A stretch of DNA of 11,655 bases from Actinomycetota bacterium (lineage in GTDB: Bacteria; Actinomycetota; Actinomycetes; Nanopelagicales; Nanopelagicaceae): NCBI GenBank assembly GCA_947452525.1, contig CANGCW010000021.1, forward strand, positions 1 through 11,655. The letters run 5' to 3'. Position numbers and translations under genes: made by a program. A model generated the notes under the pieces. That model was not told the DNA's origin, did not search any database, and was given only the letters and a program-made list of their open reading frames with translations. This document shows, in pieces, positions 4,677 to 11,655 of the stretch (positions within the stretch are counted from its first letter, which is position 1; every line of letters starts with the position of its first letter).

Positions 4677-7168
4677 GCTGATGCTGCAAGATCTCCTGGT
4701 GAATCAGGAAGTGCGGTCTTTGCTACACCTTGGAAGGTAAATTTGGCGGAGTCGCCCTCACCTTCGACATCGACGAGCGTGATCTCTCCTGGTTTTACAT
4801 CACCGAAGAGAATCTTCTCTGAGAGAACATCTTCAATCTCGCGCTGAATCGTTCTACGCAATGGACGCGCACCAAGGAGTGGGTCATAACCACGCTTAGC
4901 AAGTAGTGCCTTTGCGGCAGAGGTCAACTCAATCGTCATATCCTTAGCGCGTAGGCGCTCATCAAGGCTATGAATCATGAGATCAACGATTTGGATAATC
5001 TCAGTCTCAGAGAGCTGATGGAAGACGACGATATCGTCGATACGGTTGAGGAACTCAGGACGGAAGTGGCTCTTCAGCTCATCCCCGACCTTTGCCTTCA
5101 TCCGCTCATAATTTCCAAGCGCATCATCACTGTTATGGAAACCGAGTCCGAGCGTCTTTGAGATATCTCGAGTACCAAGGTTTGTTGTCATGATGATGAT
5201 GGTGTTCTTGAAATCAACGACGCGACCTTGTGAATCTGTAAGGCGGCCATCTTCCAAGACCTGAAGAAGTGAGTTGAAGATATCTGGGTGAGCCTTCTCG
5301 ATCTCGTCGAAGAGAACGACTGAGAATGGCTTACGACGTACCTTCTCTGTGAGCTGTCCACCCTCGTCATAACCAACGAATCCAGGAGGTGCGCCGAAGA
5401 GGCGTGAGGCTGTGTGCTTCTCGCCGTACTCGGACATATCAAGTTGGATAAGTGCATCTTCATTTCCGAAGAGGAATGATGCGAGTGTGCGTGAGAGTTC
5501 TGTCTTACCTACGCCAGATGGACCAGCGAAGATAAATGAACCACCAGGACGCTTTGGATCTTTAAGGCCAGCACGGGTGCGACGGATCGCTTGTGAGAGA
5601 GCCTTAATCGCTTGATCCTGACCGATAACGCGGCGGTGGAGTTCATCCTCCATGCGAAGAAGACGCGCTGTCTCCTCTTCGGTCAGCTTAAATACTGGGA
5701 TACCTGTTGCGAGTGAGAGGACCTCTGCGATGAGTTCTTCATCGACGACAGCTACGACATCGAGGTCGCCTGCCTTCCAGGTCTTCTCTCGCTCAGCGCG
5801 CTCTGCAATGAGCTTCTTCTCATTATCGCGAAGTGCTGCAGCGCCTTCAAAGTCCTGACCATCAATTGCAGACTCTTTTGCCTTACGAGCCTCTGCAATC
5901 TGAAGGTCGAGATCCTTCAACTCTGCCGGTGGAGTCATGCGACGAATGCGCAGACGTGCACCGGATTCATCGATGAGATCAATCGCCTTATCTGGAAGGA
6001 AGCGATCCGAGACGTAACGATCAGCGAGTGTTGCTGCTGCAACGAGTGCACCATCTGCGATCGAGACCTTGTGATGTGATTCGTAGCGATCACGGAGACC
6101 GCGGAGAATCTCAATAGTGTGAGCAACTGATGGCTCGGAGACCTGTACTGGTTGGAAGCGGCGCTCAAGGGCTGCATCCTTCTCAAGGTGCTTGCGATAC
6201 TCATCAAGTGTTGTTGCACCAATTGTCTGCAGTTCGCCGCGAGCGAGCATTGGCTTCAAGATGCTTGCAGCATCAATCGCACCTTCTGCAGCGCCAGCGC
6301 CAACGAGTGTGTGGATCTCATCAATAAAGATGACGATATCTCCACGAGTCTTAATCTCTTTAAGGACCTTCTTCAGGCGCTCTTCGAAATCACCGCGGTA
6401 ACGGCTTCCTGCTACGAGTGCGCCGAGATCGAGTGAGTACAACTGCTTATCGCGAAGGGTCTCAGGGATATCGCCCTTAACAATCGCTTGTGCAAGACCT
6501 TCGATAATTGCAGTCTTACCAACACCTGGCTCACCGATAAGAACAGGGTTGTTCTTTGTGCGGCGAGAGAGCACCTGCATTACGCGCTCAATCTCTTTCT
6601 CGCGACCGATTACTGGATCGAGCTTTCCTTCGCGCGCAGCTTGTGTGAGGTTGCGACCAAATTGATCGAGTACGAGTGATGTTGCTGGAGTTCCCTCAGC
6701 CGGACCACCAGCAGTTGCTGGCTCCTTACCTTGGTAACCGGAGAGAAGTTGAATAACAGTCTGGCGGACTCGATTGAGATCTGCACCGAGCTTTACGAGT
6801 ACTTGTGCCGCAACGCCCTCACCTTCGCGGATAAGCCCGAGGAGGATATGTTCTGTGCCGATGTAGTTATGGCCGAGTTGTAGCGCCTCGCGGAGTGAGA
6901 GTTCGAGAACCTTCTTCGCACGTGGCGTAAATGGAATGTGGCCGGATGGGGCTTGCTGTCCCTGGCCGATGATCTCTTCGACTTGTGCGCGTACGCCCTC
7001 GAGAGAGATATTCATGCTCTCAAGCGCCTTCGCAGCAACGCCCTCACCCTCGTGAATCAGACCAAGGAGGATGTGCTCTGTCCCAATGTAATTGTGATTG
7101 AGCATGCGAGCTTCCTCTTGGGCTAGCACGACGACTCGGCGGGCCCTATCGGTAAAGCGCTCGAACAT
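4667..7168 (-). CDS. clpC: ATP-dependent Clp protease ATP-binding subunit ClpC
   Basis: ClpC is the AAA+ unfoldase that feeds proteins into ClpP in the cytosol. At 833 residues it is full length. The N-domain (1 to about 145) contains two Clp_N repeats 75 residues apart, seen as NYIGTEHILLGLI at 26-38 and 101-113. The DNA there is repeated with a 225-bp offset (around 6811 and 7036). Module D1 has Walker A GEPGVGKT (212-219) and Walker B IFIDE (280-284). A UVR/M-type coiled-coil region lies near 420-465. D2 has Walker A GPSGVGKT (549-556) and Walker B VVLFDE (617-622). The GLGF loop at 674-677 matches the ClpP-docking tripeptide type. The ATG at 7168 has a strong ribosome site. It is last in the minus-strand run, 111 nt after argA, and probably also has its own promoter. 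The lsr2 gene often just upstream in Actinobacteria is absent. Confidence 0.98.
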   Translation of the reverse strand: MFERFTDRARRVVVLAQEEARMLNHNYIGTEHILLGLIHEGEGVAAKALESMNISLEGVRAQVEEIIGQGQQAPSGHIPFTPRAKKVLELSLREALQLGHNYIGTEHILLGLIREGEGVAAQVLVKLGADLNRVRQTVIQLLSGYQGKEPATAGGPAEGTPATSLVLDQFGRNLTQAAREGKLDPVIGREKEIERVMQVLSRRTKNNPVLIGEPGVGKTAIIEGLAQAIVKGDIPETLRDKQLYSLDLGALVAGSRYRGDFEERLKKVLKEIKTRGDIVIFIDEIHTLVGAGAAEGAIDAASILKPMLARGELQTIGATTLDEYRKHLEKDAALERRFQPVQVSEPSVAHTIEILRGLRDRYESHHKVSIADGALVAAATLADRYVSDRFLPDKAIDLIDESGARLRIRRMTPPAELKDLDLQIAEARKAKESAIDGQDFEGAAALRDNEKKLIAERAEREKTWKAGDLDVVAVVDEELIAEVLSLATGIPVFKLTEEETARLLRMEDELHRRVIGQDQAIKALSQAIRRTRAGLKDPKRPGGSFIFAGPSGVGKTELSRTLASFLFGNEDALIQLDMSEYGEKHTASRLFGAPPGFVGYDEGGQLTEKVRRKPFSVVLFDEIEKAHPDIFNSLLQVLEDGRLTDSQGRVVDFKNTIIIMTTNLGTRDISKTLGLGFHNSDDALGNYERMKAKVGDELKSHFRPEFLNRIDDIVVFHQLSETEIIQIVDLMIHSLDERLRAKDMTIELTSAAKALLAKRGYDPLLGARPLRRTIQREIEDVLSEKILFGDVKPGEITLVDVEGEGDSAKFTFQGVAKTALPDSPGDLAASAKD

Positions 7169-7173
7169 CTTCT

Positions 7174-7178
7174 CCTCC
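7174..7178 (-). promoter_or_regulatory. Strong ribosome binding site for clpC
   Basis: On the minus strand GGAGG stands 5 nt before the clpC ATG, within the purine-rich run TAGGAGGAGAAG. It is the strongest Shine-Dalgarno in the window and fixes the clpC start. It contrasts with proC, radA, mutY and lysS, which have no good one. Confidence 0.85.
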
Positions 7179-7197
7179 TAAATACGGTAGTGCGGCA

Positions 7198-7203
7198 AGC
7201 CTA
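7198..7203 (-). promoter_or_regulatory. Possible -10 element (TAGGCT) of a clpC promoter
   Basis: The minus strand has TAGGCT in the 111-bp argA-clpC spacer, the same hexamer found before radA and the cysteine-cluster gene. A start about 7 nt downstream would give a leader of roughly 20 nt that contains the GGAGG site. No clear -35 is visible. I see no HAIR element or ClgR-like CGC-N5-GCG operator in the spacer. Confidence 0.4.
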
Positions 7204-7279
7204 CTAAGACCTGCTTACCCCCGTGTAACGATATTGGGGACCCTATTTATGCCCGAAAGAGGCCTGAAAAGAGCAAGAG

Positions 7280-7780
7280 CTAGAGAATCTTGAGCATCCT
7301 GGTATTGCCGAGGGTATTTGGCTTCACCGACTCGAGATCCAAGAACTCGGCCACACCGGCGTCATAGGAGCGTAGGAGCTCGTCATAGACCTCAGGGTCC
7401 ACTGGGGTGCCCTCAATCTCCTCAAAGCCGGCAGAGCCGAAGAAGGCGGTCTCAAAGGTAAGGCAGAAGATTCTCTTAACGCCGATCTCTCTGGCTCGCT
7501 CAATGACCGCCTTGAGAATCGAATGACCGATGCCCTGGCCGCGATACTCCTCACGGACGGCGACGCTTCGCACCTCAGCGAGATCCTCCCAGAGGACGTG
7601 GAGCGCGCCACAACCGACGATATCTCCGGTCTCTTTGTGAATCGCAACGATGAACTCTTGAACAGATTCGTAAAGAGTCACCGTCTCCTTCTTCAGGAGG
7701 CGACCATTCTCAAAGTGGCTATCGATAATTGCGCGAATCGCTTTTACATCAGAGGTACGCGCAGGACGTGTCAGAATCAT
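7280..7780 (-). CDS. argA: Glutamate N-acetyltransferase (short GNAT-type NAGS)
   Basis: This enzyme transfers an acetyl group from acetyl-CoA to L-glutamate, the first committed step of arginine synthesis. The 166-residue single-domain GNAT protein matches the short N-acetylglutamate synthase type known from Mycobacterium tuberculosis (Rv2747), not the long E. coli ArgA with its kinase-like domain. Shared landmarks are LYESVQEF (36-43), GCGALHVLWEDLAEVR (56-71), the acetyl-CoA loop RGQGIG (80-85), LTFETAFF (107-114), EIEGTPV (121-127) and the C-terminal FLDLESVKPNTLGNTRML (146-163). The ATG overlaps the lysS stop by 4 nt (ATGA), and GGAAG lies just upstream, so translation is probably coupled to lysS. 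It sits between lysS and clpC, with no arginine-pathway gene in view. Substrate assignment rests on similarity to the characterised mycobacterial enzyme. Confidence 0.9.
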   Translation of the reverse strand: MILTRPARTSDVKAIRAIIDSHFENGRLLKKETVTLYESVQEFIVAIHKETGDIVGCGALHVLWEDLAEVRSVAVREEYRGQGIGHSILKAVIERAREIGVKRIFCLTFETAFFGSAGFEEIEGTPVDPEVYDELLRSYDAGVAEFLDLESVKPNTLGNTRMLKIL

Positions 7781-9285
7781 TCTTCCGGCTTCACCAATGG
7801 GAAGAGAATCGTCTCGCGAATACCGAGTCCGGTTAACGCCATCAATAACCGATCAACGCCCATTCCCATTCCACCCATGGGAGGAAGTCCATACTCCATT
7901 GCGCGGAGGAAATCTTCATCGAGCTGCATCGCTTCTAGGTCGCCCTTAGAACCGAGCATTGCTTGTTCGACTAGGCGATCACGTTGAATCACTGGATCGA
8001 TAAGTTCTGAGTAACCAGTCGCTAACTCGAAGCCTTCAACGTAGAGATCCCACTTCTCAACAACACCCTCTTGCGTTCTATGGTGGCGAACGAGCGGAGA
8101 GGTATCGACCGGGTAGCCCTTAACAAAGATCGGCTCATTTAATTGGCCCTCAGTTACATGTTCGAAGATCTCTTCAGCAAGTTTTCCGGTGATCCACTTT
8201 GGATCAATCTTCATGCCAAGCTTTGTCGCAATCTTCTTCAGCTCCTCGTAAGAAGTCTGTGGAGTAACGCTCTCGCCAACGCCCTCAGAGATCAGGTCGA
8301 AGAGGCTTGCTTCACGCCACTTTCCGCCTAGATCCAACTCGCGACCATCGTGGTGCTTTACAACATGGCTACCGAAGATCGACATTGCAGCGTTCTGCAC
8401 AAGTGTCTGAGTGAGTTCAGCGATGGAGTTCCAATCACCGTATGCCTCATATGACTCAATCATTGCAAACTCAGGTGAGTGAGAAGAATCGGCACCTTCA
8501 TTACGGAAGTTACGGTTAATCTCAAAGACTCTCTCAATGCCACCGACAACGCAGCGCTTCAAGAAGAGTTCTGGCGCGATTCGGAGAAAGAGATCCATAT
8601 CGTATGCATTGCTATGAGTCTTAAATGGACGAGCGGTTGCTCCACCGTGCATCACTTGCAGCATCGGCGTCTCAACTTCAATGAAGTCGCGGTGAGAGAA
8701 TGTCTCGCGGAGGGAACGCATTACCTGCGGACGTAGGCGTGCAACTTCACGTGCCTGTGGGCGGACAATCAAATCTACATAACGCATGCGAACGCGGGTC
8801 TCTTCAGAGAGCGGCTTATGTTCGACCGGAAGTGGACGGAGTGACTTTGATCCAAGCTGCCATGAGTTAGCAAGGATGGAGAGTTCGCCGCGCTTTGATG
8901 TAATGATCTCACCAGTTACAGAGACGATATCTCCGAGATCAATCTCGCTCTTCCAGAGTGCGAGGGACTCTTCTCCGACCTTGTCGAGGGAGAACATCGC
9001 CTGAAGTTCTGTTCCGTCGCCCTCACGTAGAGTCGCAAAGCAGAGCTTGCCAGTATCGCGCTTGAAGATGATGCGACCAGAGAGACTCTCGATAACACCA
9101 GTTGAAAGATCTGCCTCGAGACCAACATGGGTAGCACGGATCTCAGCGAGGCTCTTAGTACGAGCAATCTCTACTGGGTAGGCCTCACCGCCGCGGGCGA
9201 TAATCGCCGCACGCTTCTCACGCCTAATGCGGAGTTGCTCCGGTAGGTCATCGGCCTCAATACTTGGATTTTGCTCATCGCTCAC
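7777..9285 (-). CDS. lysS: Lysyl-tRNA synthetase, class II
   Basis: LysRS charges tRNA-Lys with lysine using ATP. The 502-residue protein has an N-terminal OB-fold anticodon-binding domain (about 65-150, including SGRIIFKRDTGKLCFATLR from 69). The class II catalytic core follows: motif 1 around 190-209 (ending DFIEVETPML), motif 2 FEINRNFRNEGADSSHSPEF (254-273), and motif 3 within GGMGMGVDRLLMALT (471-485). The start is the GTG at 9285, giving MSDEQNPSIEADD. There is no Shine-Dalgarno, but TACGAT ends 6 nt before the GTG, so lysS may have a leaderless promoter inside the 27-nt gap after coaX as well as readthrough. The stop overlaps argA. There is no sign of fusion to another domain such as an MprF-like one. 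Confidence 0.98.
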   Translation of the reverse strand: MSDEQNPSIEADDLPEQLRIRREKRAAIIARGGEAYPVEIARTKSLAEIRATHVGLEADLSTGVIESLSGRIIFKRDTGKLCFATLREGDGTELQAMFSLDKVGEESLALWKSEIDLGDIVSVTGEIITSKRGELSILANSWQLGSKSLRPLPVEHKPLSEETRVRMRYVDLIVRPQAREVARLRPQVMRSLRETFSHRDFIEVETPMLQVMHGGATARPFKTHSNAYDMDLFLRIAPELFLKRCVVGGIERVFEINRNFRNEGADSSHSPEFAMIESYEAYGDWNSIAELTQTLVQNAAMSIFGSHVVKHHDGRELDLGGKWREASLFDLISEGVGESVTPQTSYEELKKIATKLGMKIDPKWITGKLAEEIFEHVTEGQLNEPIFVKGYPVDTSPLVRHHRTQEGVVEKWDLYVEGFELATGYSELIDPVIQRDRLVEQAMLGSKGDLEAMQLDEDFLRAMEYGLPPMGGMGMGVDRLLMALTGLGIRETILFPLVKPEE

Positions 9286-9291
9286 CGGCGT

Positions 9292-9297
9292 ATCGTA
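9292..9297 (-). promoter_or_regulatory. Possible -10 element (TACGAT) of a leaderless lysS promoter
   Basis: TACGAT on the minus strand is followed by 6 nt and the lysS GTG. No Shine-Dalgarno is present in the 27-nt coaX-lysS gap. The arrangement matches the other three start-proximal TANNNT hexamers in this window. No good -35 is seen. Confidence 0.42.
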
Positions 9298-9312
9298 CTA
9301 AATAAGTAACTA

Positions 9313-10098
9313 TCAGTTATTAGGGAAGTTACGCGCAAAGACTAATTGGAGCCCGATAAGGGTGAGATCTGGCTGATGGAATTCAAGGCTCTCGCTGACG
9401 CCCATAACGAGCGGTGCTAACCCACCTGTTGCGATGACCGCGATATTGCCCGACTCTGGATAGAGCTCTTCCAGTTCATCGATGATGCGATCGACGAGGC
9501 CATCAACCTGACCAGCAAAGCCATAGATTGTTCCCGATTGCAGCGCCTCAACTGTGTTCTTTCCGATAACACTTCGAGGCTTAACGAGTTCGATCTTTCG
9601 AAGCTGCGCTGCGCGTGCAGCCAATGCATCGACAGAAATCTCAATTCCGGGTGCAAGTGCGCCACCGAGGAACTCTCCCGCTGGTGAAACAACATCAAGA
9701 TTAGTTGACGTTCCGAAGTCGACGACGATACATGCGCCATCATCACCGTAGAGAGTGTGTGCCGCGAGCGTGTTGACGATGCGATCTGCGCCAATCTCCT
9801 TTGGGTTGTCGACAAGGAGAGGAACACCAGTCTTTACGCCCGGTTCGATGATTGTGCATGGAAGTTCAGAGAAGTAGCGAGCGACCATCGTGCGAATTTC
9901 GCGAAGAGTTGCTGGCACAGTTGAACAGATGGAGAGCCCTGTAACGGTGAAGCCCTCGATGAGAGATCGGTATTGAAGCCAGAGTTCATCAGCAGTATCG
10001 CGAGGATCAGTCTTTACGCGCCATGAGTGCTTCAGTGTTGAACCCTCAAAGATTCCTAGAACAGTATTGGTATTACCGACATCTATAGTTAATAGCAT
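9313..10098 (-). CDS. coaX: Type III pantothenate kinase
   Basis: CoaX phosphorylates pantothenate to 4'-phosphopantothenate, the first step of CoA synthesis. It belongs to the ASKHA fold and, as a family, is not feedback-inhibited by CoA. The 261-residue length is typical. The N-terminal phosphate loop is DVGNTNT (6-12). The pantothenate-binding region includes GADRIVN (103-109), and the second phosphate motif is DFGTST at 127-132. GGALAPGIEIS (145-155) and VIATGGLAPL (221-230) are also typical. The stretch ALAARAAQLRKIELVKPRS closely matches the actinobacterial form. The ATG at 10098 shares one base with the nadC stop (TAATG), with GGAAAG upstream as ribosome site, so translation is likely coupled. 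It is the third gene of the nadB-nadC-coaX cluster. Confidence 0.97.
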   Translation of the reverse strand: MLLTIDVGNTNTVLGIFEGSTLKHSWRVKTDPRDTADELWLQYRSLIEGFTVTGLSICSTVPATLREIRTMVARYFSELPCTIIEPGVKTGVPLLVDNPKEIGADRIVNTLAAHTLYGDDGACIVVDFGTSTNLDVVSPAGEFLGGALAPGIEISVDALAARAAQLRKIELVKPRSVIGKNTVEALQSGTIYGFAGQVDGLVDRIIDELEELYPESGNIAVIATGGLAPLVMGVSESLEFHQPDLTLIGLQLVFARNFPNN

Positions 10099-10979
10099 TA
10101 CTTTCCATCCTTAAAATCTAAACCGATATCTAAAACTGGTGCAGAGTGCGTGAGCGCACCGACTGCCAGGTAATCCACGCCGGTGCTTGCATACGCCTTA
10201 GCGTTTTCGAGGGTCAACCCACCTGATGACTCCAACTTCACACGACCTGCAGCGATGGCGACTGCAGCTCTTGTCTGTTCCAAGTTCATATTGTCGAGCA
10301 AGATGAGGTCCGCGCCAGCATCCATAATGTCACGGAGTTGCTCGAGGGTATCTACCTCGACTTCGACCGGAATCTCTGGATACTGTGCGCGAATTGCTTT
10401 GAAAGCGGCGGTGATGCCACCGGATGCAACGACGTGATTATCTTTGATGAGCGCTGCATCCGAGAGCGACATACGGTGATTTACTCCGCCACCGGTGCGG
10501 ACCGCATACTTCTCAAGTTCGCGGAGCATCGGTGTGGTCTTGCGGGTATCTCTAATCTTTGTATCTGTATGAGCGACTTCGGCAACCCATCTATGAGTCA
10601 GGGTCGCAATGCCAGAGAGGTTACCCATAAAATTTAAGGCGCTTCTCTCAGCGAGGAGGAGCTTTCTCGTATTTCCATGTGCACGGATAATTACCGCGCC
10701 GGCCTCAACATAGGAACCATCTGTAATACAGAATTGATAATCGGCTATTCCTACAACCTCTAGGACTGCTGCGGCCATCGACGCTCCTGCAATCGTTCCA
10801 GGCTTTCGGGCAGCAAACTCTGCGGTGCTCTCTTTATCTGCAGGGATAGTTGCGGTCGAGGTGACATCCTCGCCACCTGCAAGATCCTCAGCAATCGTCC
10901 GCTTCGCTAAATCTTCGATGTAAGCGGGATCTAGTCCCTCACTTACCAACCTCTGTGAAAGTGCATCACTTAGTGTCAT
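10098..10979 (-). CDS. nadC: Nicotinate-nucleotide diphosphorylase (carboxylating), quinolinate phosphoribosyltransferase
   Basis: NadC converts quinolinate and PRPP to nicotinate mononucleotide, CO2 and pyrophosphate in de novo NAD synthesis. I prefer the ATG at 10979 (MTLSDALSQ, 293 residues) over an in-frame ATG at 11009. The former has GGAGG 7 nt upstream and a 4-nt ATGA overlap with nadB; the latter would add ten residues and overlap nadB by 34 nt. Family landmarks are LLAERSALNFMGNLSGIAT (108-126), RDTRKTTPMLRELEKYAVRT (143-162), GGGVNHR (163-169), ALIKDNH (176-182), EVEVDTLEQL (206-215), LILLDNM (225-231), LESSGG (249-254) and GVDYLAVGALTHS (267-279). The conserved Arg, His and Lys residues that bind quinolinate and PRPP lie within RDTRKT, NHR and IKDNH. 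Length is normal for Actinobacteria. Confidence 0.97.
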   Translation of the reverse strand: MTLSDALSQRLVSEGLDPAYIEDLAKRTIAEDLAGGEDVTSTATIPADKESTAEFAARKPGTIAGASMAAAVLEVVGIADYQFCITDGSYVEAGAVIIRAHGNTRKLLLAERSALNFMGNLSGIATLTHRWVAEVAHTDTKIRDTRKTTPMLRELEKYAVRTGGGVNHRMSLSDAALIKDNHVVASGGITAAFKAIRAQYPEIPVEVEVDTLEQLRDIMDAGADLILLDNMNLEQTRAAVAIAAGRVKLESSGGLTLENAKAYASTGVDYLAVGALTHSAPVLDIGLDFKDGK

Positions 10980-11655
10980 TGAGAGACCTCCATAAATCGC
11001 ATCTTCCACTCTCCATCCCTAAGCGACTGAACAATTCGCTTACTCCACTCGGGTGAACTCTCCAGATAATCACTTCTTCTATGTGAACCGCGTGACTCTT
11101 CACGTGCAAGAGCGCCTCGCACAACAGCAGTTGCGAGTTGATAGAGGTTTGTCGCCTCCCATGATTCAATACTTTGATCACTGGTGCGATGCGTGCCCAA
11201 CTCATCAAGAGTTGCGAGTGTGCGAGTGAGACTCTCGTGTGATCGCATCACGCCCGCGCCTTCACTCATCGCCAGTTGAAGTGGAAGTCGAATTGCGGAG
11301 CTGAGAAGAATTGGGCTCTCCCTATCTACAACAGGCCCCCCTGTCTGCGAACGATGCTCTGCGATATCTGCAGCGATACGAGCTCCGAAGACAAGACCCT
11401 CTAATAGTGAATTAGAGGCGAGGCGATTTGCACCATGCGCACCGGTGCAGGCGCTCTCTCCGCAGACATAAAGACCGGGTACGGAAGTGTGGCCGTTGAG
11501 ATCTACAAGTACGCCACCGGATGCATAGTGTGAGGCCGGCGCTACTGGAATCAACTGTTTTGTTGGATCGATGCCATTCTCTAAGCAGGATTGATAGATA
11601 GTTGGGAAGCGCTCAACAAAGTTCTCAATTCCCGTTGCATCAAGCCAGACATGTG
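10976..11655 (-). CDS. nadB: L-aspartate oxidase, C-terminal part (N-terminus beyond window)
   Basis: NadB is a flavoprotein that oxidises L-aspartate to iminoaspartate, which NadA then turns into quinolinate. The visible frame gives the last 225 residues and is open to the right edge, so the N-terminal FAD-binding part is outside. It begins HVWLDATGIENF, followed by the conserved IPVAPASHYASGGV block, which carries the substrate-site His. VPGLYVCGESACTGAHGANR and LASNSLLEGLVFG follow, the FAD-contacting and active-site arginine region typical of the fumarate reductase/aspartate oxidase family. The C-terminal helical domain then runs to the TGA at 10978-10976, which overlaps nadC by 4 nt. A TTG at 11554 is only an internal leucine codon, not a start. 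Confidence 0.95.
   Translation of the reverse strand, partial: HVWLDATGIENFVERFPTIYQSCLENGIDPTKQLIPVAPASHYASGGVLVDLNGHTSVPGLYVCGESACTGAHGANRLASNSLLEGLVFGARIAADIAEHRSQTGGPVVDRESPILLSSAIRLPLQLAMSEGAGVMRSHESLTRTLATLDELGTHRTSDQSIESWEATNLYQLATAVVRGALAREESRGSHRRSDYLESSPEWSKRIVQSLRDGEWKMRFMEVSQ
10987..10991 (-). promoter_or_regulatory. Ribosome binding site that decides the nadC start
   Basis: On the minus strand GGAGG lies 7 nt before the ATG at 10979 and within the nadB 3' end. Optimal spacing selects this ATG over the upstream in-frame ATG at 11009. Confidence 0.8.

Noticed and set aside
7169..7279. HAIR or ClgR operator upstream of clpC
   Set aside because: I looked for CTTGAGT/ACTCAAG arms and CGC-N5-GCG in the spacer and found neither.
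7255..7282. Terminator after argA
   Set aside because: AGGCCT and short CTCTTT runs are present, but no stem of useful length followed by a T-tract.
7523..7987. 154-codon plus-strand open frame across argA and lysS
   Set aside because: It is antisense to two clearly recognised genes and crosses their junction. Codon bias alone can keep such a frame open.
9417..9827. 136-codon minus-strand frame inside coaX
   Set aside because: It is an alternative frame of coaX, Ser/Arg/Leu-rich, and has no independent support.
1..11655. CRISPR array, insertion sequence, prophage, tRNA or attachment site
   Set aside because: I saw no spaced direct repeats, transposase or integrase motifs, tRNA-like cloverleaf segments or composition shift. 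Genes are nearly back to back and of housekeeping type.

Overview
The window reads as a compact actinobacterial chromosome segment. The main evidence is the gene order nadB-nadC-coaX-lysS-clpC, together with an actinobacterial-type stand-alone glutamate N-acetyltransferase, an actinobacterial-type MutY tail, and a cysteine-rich protein of a kind I know mainly from Actinobacteria. Base composition is moderate (roughly half G+C by eye) and spacers are very short. Several genes appear to have leaderless promoters. Together these suggest a streamlined lineage such as the freshwater acI/Nanopelagicales group, but that placement is inference.

Layout. Positions 1-1508 (minus strand) hold proC followed by a 4-nt-coupled, GTG-started gene for a secreted, beta-propeller-like protein that runs off the left edge. 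A short divergent promoter region (1509-1590) separates this from a plus-strand run: a cysteine-cluster protein of unknown function (1591-2427), radA (2438-3814) and mutY (3834-4670). From 4667 to the right edge everything is on the minus strand. In transcription order it is nadB (partial), nadC, coaX, lysS, argA and clpC. The mutY and clpC stop codons overlap tail to tail inside a perfect 16-bp palindrome. No spacer exceeds about 110 bp, and I see no RNA gene, CRISPR array, insertion sequence or prophage.

How the genes fit together. nadB and nadC perform two steps of de novo NAD synthesis. coaX starts CoA synthesis from pantothenate, lysS charges tRNA-Lys, argA makes N-acetylglutamate for arginine synthesis, and proC makes proline. 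clpC is the unfoldase of the ClpCP protease. radA and mutY act in recombination and oxidative-damage repair. This is essentially a housekeeping block. I see no convincing undescribed defence or mobile system.

The points most worth a second look are: the two genes without assigned function (the secreted propeller-like protein and the cysteine-cluster protein); the -10 hexamers placed 6-8 nt upstream of four start codons; the absence of disA between radA and mutY and of lsr2 before clpC; and the palindromic convergent gene end.
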